From Aestuariibaculum sp. M13 (lineage in GTDB: Bacteria; Bacteroidota; Bacteroidia; Flavobacteriales; Flavobacteriaceae): 64,000 bases of DNA. A program made the translations under genes and the position numbers. The stretch lies in contig NZ_JANIAC010000002.1 of NCBI RefSeq assembly GCF_024723255.1, positions 868,001 through 932,000 of the forward strand. The letters are read 5' to 3'. Positions 26,556 to 38,934 of this stretch are shown here, piece by piece; position 1 is the first letter of the stretch, and each line of letters begins with the position of its first letter. Under the pieces are notes generated by a model. It made no database searches. It worked only from the letters and a program-made list of their open reading frames with translations, and was not told the DNA's origin.

Positions 26556-29111
26556 ATGACCACAGATTTAAACATATTATTTCAGAATTATTTTTCGAAA
26601 GCGAAAAATTATGATGAAGCTTTAAAATCTGATATGTCCTTAAATCCGAATTGGAAAAAATTACTAAGTAATATTTCTGAAATGGATTTAAAAACATTAA
26701 CTGCCAAGCAAAATGAAATTGACTGGTTAATGGATGAAAACGGTGTAACTTATAATGTTTACAACGATCCTCAAGGTATGCAACGCACCTGGGATTTAAA
26801 CATTATCCCCTTTTTAATAAATAAAGAGGAATGGCGCACCATTGAAAAAGGCCTAAAACAACGTGCCGAACTTTTAAACTTAGTTTTAAAAGACATTTAC
26901 GGTAAACGAGAACTTATAAAAAAAGGAATCATTCCTCCTGAGGTGATTTTCGCCCATCGCGGCTTTTTAAGACAATGCGACCAGATTCAATATAAAACGG
27001 CTAAAAACATATTAATCTATTCATCAGATTTAGCGCGCGGACCAGACGGACGTATGTGGGTGGTTAACGACAGAACACAAGCGCCTTCCGGCATGGGTTA
27101 TGCCCTGGAAAACAGGTATTCTATGAACAGAGTACTGCCGGGCTTATTTAAAGATATTAACGTAAAACAACCATCTGGCTTCTTTTACGACTTTAACCAA
27201 ATGCTTATTGAGGCCGCACCTCAAAATAAGGAGAATCCGAGTATAGTAATTTTAACCCCGGGTCCTTTAAACGAAACCTATTTTGAGCACGCCTATATGT
27301 CTTCATTCTTAGGTTATCCGCTGGTTAATGGTAACGATTTAGTGGTTAGAAACGGAAAAGTTTATTTAAAAACACTTAAAGAACTAAAACAGGTTGATGT
27401 GATTTACCGTCGTGTAGACGACGTTTTTATGGACCCTTTAGAGCTTCGAGAGGATAGTTATCTAGGGGTTACGGGCTTACTCGATGTGGTAAGAAACCAA
27501 AATGTGGCTATAGTAAACCCTATAGGTAGTGGTGTTTTAGAAAATTCAGGATTAATTCCGTTTATGAATGCTATTTGTAATTATTTCTTCAATGAAGATT
27601 TAATCCTTCCTCAGATCGCTTCCTGGTGGTGCGGACAGGAAAAGGAGCGCGATTATGTTTTTAAAAACATTAAAAACCTTGTGGTTAAACGCATTGATCG
27701 TTCTAACCGCGAAAGCTTATTTTTCTGTGAATTCTTGAGTCCTGAAGCTTTAGATAAACTTAAAAAAGATATTTCGGCAAATCCATATCGCTATGTCGCT
27801 CAGGAAAAAATTACTTTTTCAACTTCGCCGGATTTTGTAAATGATCATTTAGAAGCCAGAAAAGTAATGTGCAGAACGTTTGCCATTTCAAAAAAGGAAA
27901 GCTATAAAGTCATGCCCGGTGGATTAGTAAGGGTAGCTCCCGAACGTGAAAATCTGTTTGTTTCGAATCAGCGTGGTGGAATGAGTAAAGATTTATGGGT
28001 CTTATCTGATGAAATTCAAAATAACATCAAGCATTACGCCTGGGATAGTTCCTGCAAAATTTCTATTTCCGATATTAACGATTTACCGAGTAATACTGCT
28101 GAAAACTTGTTCTGGTCCGGACGCTATTTAGGTCGCGCTCTGGTAACAGCACGTTATATTAGAATGGTGCTTAATAAAATGACGGATGAGCAGTACAGTG
28201 CCAAAGAAAACAATTCTGAAAGCCTAAAATACTTACTGCAATCCTTAACAAATATCACCTCTACTTTCCCGGGATTTGTTGGTGAGCATAGTGATATCTT
28301 ATTGGAGAACCCATTACCTGAAATTATATCATTAATATTCGATAAAGAGCGTATGGGTAGTTTGGCGCAAACCTTGACCAGCTTTAACAATTCATACTAC
28401 TCGCTTCGCAACCTTTGGTCTAAAGACATGTGGCGCGTATTCGACAGTATAAAAAAACTATGGCGTAAATTTGATGAAGCCGATCTATATACAGTTCCGG
28501 CGCTTACTAAATTACTCGATCGCACCATTACACGACTCATTGCCTTTATGGGATTAATTGAGGAAAGTATTCTGGTGCAACAAGGCCTGTTGCTTTATTT
28601 TATAGGGCTTCAAACCGAACAAGCCATGATGCAAATCTCAAAATTCAGATCATTAATGGTTTTCAATTATGAAGAACGTCTGCAATACGACATTCTGGAA
28701 TCCTTATTAAGCAGTGACGAAAGTTTAAATATTTATCGCTACAGTTACCGATCGTATTTAAGTCTTGAAAATGTGATTAATTTAACTTTACTTGACAAGG
28801 AATACCCTAAATCCTTAACCTACAGACTAAAACGTATTCAAAAGGATATTGATCGTTTGCCGCATTCTGAATTGATTGGTTTTTATACCGAATGCCAGAA
28901 ACTAATCGCAACGGCTAATAACAAAATTACAAGTCTAAACATTACAGGTTTAATGACTTTAAACGAAGACCGAACACTTCGCGAAAAATTAGATGAAGAA
29001 TTAACTGATTTAAGCGATATGTTACACGAAACGTCATTAGCAATTTCAAATACGTATTTTAATCACTCGTACCGCCAAACCCAATTGGTTAATCAAAATT
29101 TCCCGTTATAA
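26556..29111 (+). CDS. circularly permuted ATP-grasp protein fused to alpha-E domain (DUF403)
   Basis: 851 residues. The first 480 residues form a circularly permuted type 2 ATP-grasp: NDPQGMQRTWDLNIIPFLIN near 71, RGFLRQCDQIQYKTAKN near 142, VIYRRVDDVFMDPLELRED near 286 (metal/ATP site), and GLVRVAPE near 450. The C-terminal part (about 510-830) is the all-helical alpha-E domain, beginning NTAENLFWSGRYLGRALVTA. In many bacteria these two parts are separate genes; here they are one chain. ATP-grasp enzymes activate a carboxylate and form an amide bond, so this is the likely ligase of the cluster. It lies 14 bases after the transglutaminase-DUF2126 gene and 3 bases before the second transglutaminase. 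Confidence 0.9.
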   Translation: MTTDLNILFQNYFSKAKNYDEALKSDMSLNPNWKKLLSNISEMDLKTLTAKQNEIDWLMDENGVTYNVYNDPQGMQRTWDLNIIPFLINKEEWRTIEKGLKQRAELLNLVLKDIYGKRELIKKGIIPPEVIFAHRGFLRQCDQIQYKTAKNILIYSSDLARGPDGRMWVVNDRTQAPSGMGYALENRYSMNRVLPGLFKDINVKQPSGFFYDFNQMLIEAAPQNKENPSIVILTPGPLNETYFEHAYMSSFLGYPLVNGNDLVVRNGKVYLKTLKELKQVDVIYRRVDDVFMDPLELREDSYLGVTGLLDVVRNQNVAIVNPIGSGVLENSGLIPFMNAICNYFFNEDLILPQIASWWCGQEKERDYVFKNIKNLVVKRIDRSNRESLFFCEFLSPEALDKLKKDISANPYRYVAQEKITFSTSPDFVNDHLEARKVMCRTFAISKKESYKVMPGGLVRVAPERENLFVSNQRGGMSKDLWVLSDEIQNNIKHYAWDSSCKISISDINDLPSNTAENLFWSGRYLGRALVTARYIRMVLNKMTDEQYSAKENNSESLKYLLQSLTNITSTFPGFVGEHSDILLENPLPEIISLIFDKERMGSLAQTLTSFNNSYYSLRNLWSKDMWRVFDSIKKLWRKFDEADLYTVPALTKLLDRTITRLIAFMGLIEESILVQQGLLLYFIGLQTEQAMMQISKFRSLMVFNYEERLQYDILESLLSSDESLNIYRYSYRSYLSLENVINLTLLDKEYPKSLTYRLKRIQKDIDRLPHSELIGFYTECQKLIATANNKITSLNITGLMTLNEDRTLREKLDEELTDLSDMLHETSLAISNTYFNHSYRQTQLVNQNFPL

Positions 29112-29113
29112 TT

Positions 29114-30016
29114 ATGGTATTTCAAGTTTCACATACTACCAGTTACGATTACGAAAACGATGTTACCTTTTGCCATAACATAGCCACATTAAAACCTAAA
29201 ACCTTAGCCGGACAAGTGCTACTAGATTACCAACTGGAGATTACCCCAACCCCTTCAGAATTAACAGAGCGTGTTGATTTCTTCGGAAACTACATCACTC
29301 GGTTTTCGCTTCAAAAAGAGCATAAAAAACTAAAAGTTACTGCAATAAGTAGGGTTTCAAGAAACTACGAAGAACAACCTGATATAAACACTTCAGAAAA
29401 AGGAAAAAGCATCACGCTTAAGGAAGCTTTAGGTGCTCTTAAAAGTAATGAAGAACATATTATAGATGCTCGCCAATATATTCTGGAATCTATTTTAATC
29501 GCTAAAATAACTCCTGAAATTAAAGCTTACGCCGAAGTATCTTTTAAGCCCAATCGGCCGGTATTTGAAGCAGCTTTCGAATTGATGCAGCGTATTTATA
29601 CCGAATTTGATTTCGACCCTACATTTTCTAACGTGGCTACCCCCATACACGAAGTGATAAAAGCTAAAAAAGGGGTTTGTCAGGATTTTGCTCAAATTGC
29701 CATTGCCTGTGTGCGTTCCGTTGGGTTACCAGCAAGGTATATTAGTGGCTATATTGAAACACTACCGCCTCCTGGAAAAGAAAAACTAATAGGTGCCGAT
29801 GCCTCGCATGCCTGGTTTTCGGTTTATATTCCTGGTTTTGGTTGGGTAGACTTCGACCCTACAAATAATCAAATACCCAAAAACCAACACATCATTGTAG
29901 CTTGGGGACGCGATTACTACGACGTACCTCCATTAAAAGGTGTTATTTACAGTACAGGAAAAAATAAAATGAATGTGTCTGTTGATATCAGACCTTTTGA
30001 AGATATTAAATCTTAA
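29114..30016 (+). CDS. transglutaminase-like cysteine peptidase of the ATP-grasp cluster
   Basis: 300 residues. An N-terminal beta domain (VSHTTSYDYENDVTFCHNIA) is followed by a transglutaminase core with Cys in GVCQDFAQIAIACVRSVG near 193, His in DASHAWFSVYIPGFGW near 238, and Asp in DFDPTNN near 252. This fold serves as a protease, amidase or transamidase. As the third gene, with a 2-nt gap to the ATP-grasp gene, it probably processes the same substrate as the first protein. It overlaps the convergent ABC gene by 11 bases. Confidence 0.9.
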   Translation: MVFQVSHTTSYDYENDVTFCHNIATLKPKTLAGQVLLDYQLEITPTPSELTERVDFFGNYITRFSLQKEHKKLKVTAISRVSRNYEEQPDINTSEKGKSITLKEALGALKSNEEHIIDARQYILESILIAKITPEIKAYAEVSFKPNRPVFEAAFELMQRIYTEFDFDPTFSNVATPIHEVIKAKKGVCQDFAQIAIACVRSVGLPARYISGYIETLPPPGKEKLIGADASHAWFSVYIPGFGWVDFDPTNNQIPKNQHIIVAWGRDYYDVPPLKGVIYSTGKNKMNVSVDIRPFEDIKS

Positions 30017-31229
30017 CCACTTGCCCTGTAGAACCAGTTTCATGAGGTGTTAACTGATATATAAAATCAGGATTTAATCCCGCTTCCTTTCTATGTGACA
30101 CATACAAAATGGCTGTTTCAGTTTCTGATGCAATCTTATTTATTAATTGCGTAAACAACTTTACGTCGGCATCATCCAAACCATTAGTTGGTTCGTCTAA
30201 AATAAGTAATGGTGGATGCTTTACCATGGCACGAGCTATTAAAACCAGACTTTGATATCCTTTTGATAACGATAAAAAATCCTGTTTTCTAATATCGAAC
30301 ATATCTAAAACACGTAACCAGTGTTGTGCAATTTTAATCTGCTCGTTGGTTGGTGTTTTATAGAGTCCGATAGTGTCAAAAAAACCGGAAACAATCATAT
30401 TACCAATAGAATCCAAGCGTGTAAATCCGCGTAACATATCGGAAGAAAAGTATCCTATTTTCTGTTTAATCTCCCAAACACTCTCACCGCTTCCCTTCTT
30501 CACTCCAAATAAGACGATATTCTGACCAAAAGCCTTGGGATTATCACCAAAAATCATACTTAAAATGGTACTTTTCCCAGAACCATTTGGCCCCATTAGT
30601 TGCCAGAACTCACCTTTTTTAATTTCCCAGTTGATGTTATTCAAAATTGGGCGCTCTCTGTAGTGAACCGATACATCTGTAAATTTTACTATAGGATTGA
30701 TTTTCTCTGAAACTGGTCGGTAAGCCTTCGGTAAGTCTTCTAAAAAAGATTCGGCAATAGCGTCATCTGATTCTTCAAGTTTTAACTCTACAAGTTCTTT
30801 CCCTTCTAAATGATAAACCTTACCAATAAAGGATAGAATATCTTCTTTACGTTTAGTAATTTGTAAAATACCAATCTTTGAACTTAACTTGTTTAGAGTT
30901 TGCTCTATTTCAGCCTGTGCCTGAATATCTAAATTCCCAAAAACATTATCGACAATAATGGCTTCGGGATTTTGAGATATTATATGGTTTAAAAGTGCTT
31001 TTTTTCGTTCACCTTGGGATGAATTACTCAATAGATTTCCTGTTGGCGTAACGACATCACAAAAACCATGAATACGTTCTTCCTGAATTAATTTATTGAT
31101 AGTAATTTCAGAAAAAAGTACTGCCTTAGGTTTTGAAAAATCACTTAAAATATTTCCGTCCTGAATACGCTCAATAAAATCTTGCTTATGGTCTTTATTA
31201 GAAATATAAACCGCTATATGCCTATTCAA
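30006..31229 (-). CDS. ABC-F/ModF-like soluble ATP-binding cassette protein with degenerate first half
   Basis: 407 residues, no membrane helices. The second half is a full nucleotide-binding domain: GPNGSGKST near 208, LSKGYQSLVLIARAM near 310, LLILDEPTNGLD near 330, VSHR near 368. The first half keeps a signature-like NSSQGERKK near 69 and a Walker-B-like PEAIIVDNVFGNLD near 88 but has no Walker A; its N-terminus (MNRHIAVYISNKDHK) begins where the P-loop should be. So only one composite ATP site can be complete. It resembles ModF/PhrA-type two-NBD proteins of unknown task. Upstream on the same strand is the sugar kinase gene, 21 bases away. Confidence 0.85.
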   Translation of the reverse strand: MNRHIAVYISNKDHKQDFIERIQDGNILSDFSKPKAVLFSEITINKLIQEERIHGFCDVVTPTGNLLSNSSQGERKKALLNHIISQNPEAIIVDNVFGNLDIQAQAEIEQTLNKLSSKIGILQITKRKEDILSFIGKVYHLEGKELVELKLEESDDAIAESFLEDLPKAYRPVSEKINPIVKFTDVSVHYRERPILNNINWEIKKGEFWQLMGPNGSGKSTILSMIFGDNPKAFGQNIVLFGVKKGSGESVWEIKQKIGYFSSDMLRGFTRLDSIGNMIVSGFFDTIGLYKTPTNEQIKIAQHWLRVLDMFDIRKQDFLSLSKGYQSLVLIARAMVKHPPLLILDEPTNGLDDADVKLFTQLINKIASETETAILYVSHRKEAGLNPDFIYQLTPHETGSTGQVVKI

Positions 31230-31250
31230 AAGGGAAATAATTTAGTCTTA

Positions 31251-32114
31251 TTACTTTAAATTTTTAACATGGAAATCTACCAGACCTTCAATTGGTCTGC
31301 GTTCAAAGTTACCAACGGTAAAGCCCATTTCTTCCGCAACCTGCTTAATTTCGTCTTTAGCAAAGTAAGCAATAGAACCTGCAAAATGTACCGGAACGGT
31401 TTTTAATTCTTCAGCATATTGAAAAATCATACTTTCAGCAAACAGACGAATACCTTTTTTAATAAGTTCTACACAATATTCAGAATCCTTGTTTAAGAAC
31501 ATAAATTCAGCAAAGTGTGCTAAATACGCATTAGGATTTGGTTTTTTATAAAGGTTGTATTTAATATAATCGGTATCCATATTGTACTTACTTTCGAAAG
31601 CGACACGAATATTTTCAGGCATGTTATTAAAGTAGTAATCTCTAATTAACTGACGACCGTAGTAATTTCCAGAAGCATCATCCATAATAATATACCCTAA
31701 AGAATTGACACGTTGATGCAATACTTTACCATCGTAATAACTACAGTTAGATCCGGTTCCTAAAATACAAACCACTGCAGCTTCGGTTTGTGTATTAATT
31801 GTTGAAAATACAGCTGCCATGGTGTCTTCATGAACATGAACCTCTGCGTTAACAAAAACCTCTTGCAAAACGCCTTTAACTACATTCTGTGGTTTTTCGG
31901 TACCACAACCTGCTCCATAGAAAAATACGTGCGACACAATTTTTCTATTGGCCTTTAAATCCTCATGACCTTTAATTATCTTTTTTATTTTTTTATCGGA
32001 TATAATTTCTGGATTAAGCCCCTTTGTGCGCATTTTTTCCAGCATTTTATTACCTTTTCTATCTACTGCTATCCAGTCTGACTTCGTAGAGCCACTATCA
32101 ACAATTAAAATCAT
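31251..32114 (-). CDS. N-acetylglucosamine kinase-like ATPase (BadF/BadG family)
   Basis: 287 residues. The ASKHA fold is recognisable: MILIVDSGSTKSDWIAVD (phosphate 1), VVCILGTGSNCSYYDG near 112 (phosphate 2), and HFAGSIAYFAKDEI near 250 (adenosine). It most likely phosphorylates N-acetylglucosamine or a related amino sugar, as BadF-type kinases of Bacteroidota are commonly annotated. It follows gap on the same strand, but a terminator hairpin lies between. It could feed recycled murein amino sugars into metabolism. Confidence 0.82.
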   Translation of the reverse strand: MILIVDSGSTKSDWIAVDRKGNKMLEKMRTKGLNPEIISDKKIKKIIKGHEDLKANRKIVSHVFFYGAGCGTEKPQNVVKGVLQEVFVNAEVHVHEDTMAAVFSTINTQTEAAVVCILGTGSNCSYYDGKVLHQRVNSLGYIIMDDASGNYYGRQLIRDYYFNNMPENIRVAFESKYNMDTDYIKYNLYKKPNPNAYLAHFAEFMFLNKDSEYCVELIKKGIRLFAESMIFQYAEELKTVPVHFAGSIAYFAKDEIKQVAEEMGFTVGNFERRPIEGLVDFHVKNLK

Positions 32115-32117
32115 GAG

Positions 32118-32175
32118 TTTTTAAATAAAAAACCCCACAGACCGTTGTGCTTTAAATACAATAACCTGTGGAGTT
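32118..32175 (-). terminator. terminator after gap
   Basis: Minus-strand hairpin with arms 32175-32166 and 32140-32131 (AACTCCACAG pairs with CTGTGGGGTT, one mismatch), followed by a T-rich tract (TTTTATTT) running into the start of the kinase gene. It separates gap from the kinase and probably reduces read-through rather than blocking it fully. Confidence 0.6.
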
Positions 32176-32204
32176 GTTAATACTATTATAATATACTTGT
32201 TAAA

Positions 32205-34210
<2,006 letters not shown>

Positions 34211-34374
34211 AAATTGATTAGTATATGAAGTAAAATTAGTAAAGAAAAACCATATATCTATGGCATTTATTGCATTTTAATGACGCTTTTAAAACTATAA
34301 CGTTTTAGTTAATAAAAAAAACAAATTATAGCTGAAAAATTATGATTTCCGAAATGTAAACAGGTGATTTATTT

Positions 34375-37300
34375 CTATTTAGAACTTTTTAAGCGAATAA
34401 ACTCGGGAATTGCACTCTCTTCATTTTCTTCCGATTTTTCGATAAGCACGGGGTCTGGTTTTTCAGATTTTTTAAACAAACTCTGAATCAATTCTTTAAA
34501 GGTATCAAAATCCACACTATATGAAACTCCCACCCCTTGTGTGTAGCCTATAGCTTCACCAAAATTACGAATACTATTTTCTCTATTAAATACGGTCGCT
34601 GTTAAAGTACCATCTTCATTTAATAAAAAGTCGATTTCAACGTCTCCGGCAATGACAGTTTCGGTAGCACCGGCACCACCTACAGGCACCCCTACTTTAC
34701 CGTTAATTAATACACGATCGGTAATTTTCGTTTGAAGTGTTACCCCAAAACGGTCTCCTGTCTGATAATCTGGCCTATTGGCTCCAGCTTCATAATTTAG
34801 TCCAACATTTACTTTACTATCTCCAGAAGTAAATATGCCGTTAATAATACCGTTAAGTCTATCGGCAATGGTTCCTGAAAAATTAAGTCCGCTCAAACCT
34901 CTTGAAAACGATCCTGTAGAAATTAAAAATAAGGCCTGATTTTGTCTATCATCTGAAGACTCTAAACTATATTGAAGTTCTGACTTAATGGTTGAATTAA
35001 CGTTAGGAAATTTAAAGCTAAATTCTGGTTGAGGCTGCTCAAGGTCTCCCGTTAAATCGATGTATAACTCTACAGGAATACTTCTATTAATCGGGTTTTC
35101 AAGTAACGGTGACGGATTGGTTTGTTCTTTAAGAACTGCCTGCATATTAATTTGAGCCTTTAACGGGTCGCCTTCCCATGCAATAGTTCCTCCCGGCATC
35201 ACATTGAATTCCTTTTGAATCAATCCGCCGTAAGCAAAATTATAAACCCCTTCAAACACGGAGAAATCTCCCCACATATTAAATTTACCATTGGTATTGA
35301 TTTCTACAAGTAATCCGCCACTACCACGACCTCTAAGCGAATGCCCTGAGTTTTTATCAATAATAATTTCCAATTCAGCATCTTGCGTAACATCTAAATC
35401 GAAGTCTAACTCTAAGCCTTCTATTTCATTAAAAACAATTTCTTTACCACTACGTCTGGCTTCTTTTTCTTCTTTTGTAATAAAATGGATATAAGTATTA
35501 TCTCCGAATGATTCGGTGTCGCTAAGCGGAATTTTAAATACGGTTCCAGGCTTTGTTTCTCCTAAAACACTAATCACCAATTGCTCCGTAGGTCCTTTTA
35601 AAGAAGCATAACCACTCATAAATGCCGTTCCATAATACAAGGCATCTTCGGTTTCTTTGGTGTCTAAAACCAATAAATTAGGTGTTCGTATATCTAAATC
35701 TAAATTCCAGTTTGAAAAATTCACGTGGCTAATCGATCCGTTTAACTGACCTTTAGAATTGTATTTGCTATCGGATATTGGTATTTTATTAAACTTAAAC
35801 GTCTGATCGGTTAAAGACACCGATGCATTTTGTGCAAAGTCATAATCGACATTTAAATACGGAATGCCCAAGCCTGCGTTATTTAGTTTTACATCCCCGT
35901 TAATATCTGGCTTATTTAAATTACCAACAACATGCACCACTCCTGTTGCCAAACCACGAATATTCGACAACACATCCTGCAATAACGGATTTAATGGTTG
36001 TAAATTGAATTCGTTAAATTCTAAATTTACATCAATACTCGACTGCTCTCCTAAAGCATTAATATCACCCACAGCTCTAAAAGACTTTTTCTCGTCATCT
36101 TTTATCGAAATATCCACATTATAATTAGTAAGATTTTCATTTCCTGTGATAGAAGCATCAAACGAACCTAAATCAAAGCGATTAACTTTAAAGTCCTCAA
36201 TAACAATTGTTGAATTAGGCAAATAACTTCCATTTTGCTGTAAAATATCAAGCTTCCCATTTACACGACCTTCGAGTGACAAACTATCAATATCAGGAAC
36301 TATCTTAGTCAGACTTACATTTTTAAAATCGAGTTTAATATCCTTTTGAGTAGAATCCTTAATCATACCGGAAAGCCTGACTTCTTCATTCCCGTGAGTA
36401 ACCACGAATTTGTCGATATCAAACGTAGAAACATCTCTATCAAAAGACACCTTATTATTAAGGTCATTCTCCTCGTTAATATACCAGGTGTAATCTTTTA
36501 TCGTAAAATCTGATTTTTTAAAGCCAATTACCGATTTATTCTCTTCGTTTATAGTGTGATAAAAACTCAGATTAAAAATATCCTTATTACGTTTTCCTCC
36601 CTGAAACTCAGTACGCATAAATAAGGTATCATTTACAGTTACATTAATCAGGCTAAATTTAGAAACATCGTAATACTTGGTATTTAAACTATCGGCCTCT
36701 ACATAGGTATTAAACAGCGGATTACTATTATCTACCTGTAATTCAATATTATTCACAAAATGGTCGAGCAATTTAATTTCAGGAGACTTGAATGTTAGTC
36801 TAAACTGACTTTCATCACTCTCTACACGACCACGAATAAACGTATTCTTTCCTAATTCGACTTCAGGATAAAATACCTCAACGATTTTATTGTAAATTTT
36901 AAAATTGAAATCGATAATCTGGTCGGTTGACACCTTATACGGTTCGTAATTTGTGTAAATATACCCTAACGAGTTTTGAAACAATTTCTTTAAATCTCTG
37001 AATCTAAATCGTCCTTTTAATTCGCCTTCAACAATATCTGGGGAATTAATCCCAATGTAACGCATATTGTTTTCGAAACGGGAAAAGACTTCAAACTTAT
37101 CGAAAGTATAGGTGTCATTTTGATTTCTATAAGACGTATTTTCGAATATAACTCGACCATAGGCATCATCGTAACCACTGGCATTCATATTCATTTTCAC
37201 ATCACTTCTAAAAATGGAAATGCTATCCTTTTTTACAAAATTCAACACATTTAAATTGGCATAACCCACATTAGCCACAAAGTCGTACTTACTAACAGCA

Positions 37301-38766
37301 TCTGAGAAATCAACCAACCCTAAAAAGTTTAGTTTTAAATTTCTATCGTTTGAAATTAAATTACCATCGAAAATCTTATTTCTTACATTTCCGGCAACCT
37401 TTATTCCGTGATAATTGTACCCATTGTACATCACTTCAAAAACATCACCTTTTACCTGTGTGTTTATAGTTTCGGTAACGAAACCTTTACCTTTTACATC
37501 GAAATTTAATGAAGCCTCACCTATCTCTTCAGACTCTAAGAAGGTTCCGAAATCGAACTTATCAAAAATGATATTTCCTTTGTAAGAGGCGTTATCAATA
37601 TCATTAATAGTAGTAATTTCCAGATCGGAATCTACCAAACCAAGATCGGTTTCTATCTTAACATCAGCTACCACTGTTGACGCTGTTACCTGCGTATTCC
37701 CTGTAATTGTAAATTGCCCCAAACGGCCCAATGAAGACGGCAATGAAGCTCCTAAAACATTTGGCAGCAATGCTTTTAAATCACTGTACGTTGAGCTTAA
37801 ATTAGAAAGGTAAGCATTCATTGAGAAATCGTCTTCCTCTTTGCTAAACAGGTTTTTGAAATTAATATTTCCGTAGATTCTGGTATTTCTACTCGTATTT
37901 AATCGTAAGTTTTTCGTTTGTAAATCGTTTAATGTACCGGATAAGTCCACGCTAAAATGAGCTTCCTGTCCTTTACCAAACTCATCGTAAAACGTATTAA
38001 GTTCGTCCAGTAATACAGATGAATCTTCAAAACTTGCAGTTACCAAAACCTTATCGGTAAAATACTGAAGGTCTTCTCTAAGATATTCAAACTTCAAGTC
38101 ACCTTTTAAGCGAGAATTTGGCGTTTTTATATCCAGATTCGCAAAGGTCATATCGGTTAAAGTATAAGCGAAATTCGTGGTTAAATTTTTCACTTTAACC
38201 CCCCGACTATCAATAAAATTTAGCGTATTAACACGCATACTCACATCACTTCCGTTTATTAAGAAGTTAGTTGCATTGATATTTAGATTATAAAATTCGA
38301 GAAGTTTTGTGCTTTCCTTATTTTCATCCAATAGTCTGAAAACACCATCATAAATGGACACATCGCTAGACGACATTAAAAAACTACTTTTTTCAGATCT
38401 AGGGTTATCATCTTCAAACTTGTTCACGAAAACATCTAAATTCGTTTCGATCGCATCCTTATACGTCACAATATTGAATACCAAGCCTTCTAAATCAATA
38501 TCTCCGAAAACCAGTTTTCCTTCCGATAGATTTTTAAAACTTATAATGGATGTATTTAATTCTGACACACTAATTAAGGTGTCCTGCTTGTAATCCTGAA
38601 TATAAATATCTTTCAACTCAATATCTCCATTAAGTTGCATACTTACCCGGTCTATATTTATGTTGGTTTTAAACTCGTCGTTAAGCTTTTTAGTGGCATA
38701 ATTTCCCAGCTGAGTTTGCACAAAAGGAATTGTTAACACCAAAACCAGAATGATGAACATAAGCAC
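34375..38766 (-). CDS. tamB: translocation/assembly module TamB (DUF490)
   Basis: 1463 residues from a GTG at 38766. After an N-terminal membrane helix the protein is a very long beta-rich repeat (AsmA/TamB-like), with the DUF490 domain in the last 400 residues (GRGSGGLLVEINTNGKFNMWG near 1155, SGLNFSGTIADRLNGIING near 1300). TamB spans the periplasm with BamA/TamA-type partners and moves lipids or assembles outer-membrane proteins. The frame stays open upstream of the GTG to 38829 and encodes QQHIKKVLKIILKLLALF, which completes the membrane helix. The real start is therefore probably upstream and non-canonical, since no ATG/GTG/TTG exists before the TAA at 38832. It is divergent from tsaD. 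Confidence 0.88.
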   Translation of the reverse strand: MLMFIILVLVLTIPFVQTQLGNYATKKLNDEFKTNINIDRVSMQLNGDIELKDIYIQDYKQDTLISVSELNTSIISFKNLSEGKLVFGDIDLEGLVFNIVTYKDAIETNLDVFVNKFEDDNPRSEKSSFLMSSSDVSIYDGVFRLLDENKESTKLLEFYNLNINATNFLINGSDVSMRVNTLNFIDSRGVKVKNLTTNFAYTLTDMTFANLDIKTPNSRLKGDLKFEYLREDLQYFTDKVLVTASFEDSSVLLDELNTFYDEFGKGQEAHFSVDLSGTLNDLQTKNLRLNTSRNTRIYGNINFKNLFSKEEDDFSMNAYLSNLSSTYSDLKALLPNVLGASLPSSLGRLGQFTITGNTQVTASTVVADVKIETDLGLVDSDLEITTINDIDNASYKGNIIFDKFDFGTFLESEEIGEASLNFDVKGKGFVTETINTQVKGDVFEVMYNGYNYHGIKVAGNVRNKIFDGNLISNDRNLKLNFLGLVDFSDAVSKYDFVANVGYANLNVLNFVKKDSISIFRSDVKMNMNASGYDDAYGRVIFENTSYRNQNDTYTFDKFEVFSRFENNMRYIGINSPDIVEGELKGRFRFRDLKKLFQNSLGYIYTNYEPYKVSTDQIIDFNFKIYNKIVEVFYPEVELGKNTFIRGRVESDESQFRLTFKSPEIKLLDHFVNNIELQVDNSNPLFNTYVEADSLNTKYYDVSKFSLINVTVNDTLFMRTEFQGGKRNKDIFNLSFYHTINEENKSVIGFKKSDFTIKDYTWYINEENDLNNKVSFDRDVSTFDIDKFVVTHGNEEVRLSGMIKDSTQKDIKLDFKNVSLTKIVPDIDSLSLEGRVNGKLDILQQNGSYLPNSTIVIEDFKVNRFDLGSFDASITGNENLTNYNVDISIKDDEKKSFRAVGDINALGEQSSIDVNLEFNEFNLQPLNPLLQDVLSNIRGLATGVVHVVGNLNKPDINGDVKLNNAGLGIPYLNVDYDFAQNASVSLTDQTFKFNKIPISDSKYNSKGQLNGSISHVNFSNWNLDLDIRTPNLLVLDTKETEDALYYGTAFMSGYASLKGPTEQLVISVLGETKPGTVFKIPLSDTESFGDNTYIHFITKEEKEARRSGKEIVFNEIEGLELDFDLDVTQDAELEIIIDKNSGHSLRGRGSGGLLVEINTNGKFNMWGDFSVFEGVYNFAYGGLIQKEFNVMPGGTIAWEGDPLKAQINMQAVLKEQTNPSPLLENPINRSIPVELYIDLTGDLEQPQPEFSFKFPNVNSTIKSELQYSLESSDDRQNQALFLISTGSFSRGLSGLNFSGTIADRLNGIINGIFTSGDSKVNVGLNYEAGANRPDYQTGDRFGVTLQTKITDRVLINGKVGVPVGGAGATETVIAGDVEIDFLLNEDGTLTATVFNRENSIRNFGEAIGYTQGVGVSYSVDFDTFKELIQSLFKKSEKPDPVLIEKSEENEESAIPEFIRLKSSK

Positions 38767-38934
38767 AAATAGTGCTAAAAGTTTTAGTATTATTTTGAGG
38801 ACTTTTTTAATATGCTGCTGAGTTAAAATTTAAAAAACCAAGGTTCTATTTATCATTTAAGCGTTTATCCTCAATTCAGACCTTAGATAAAACACATTCA
38901 CCATTTTTACATTTCTATTAATAAAATAATTAAG

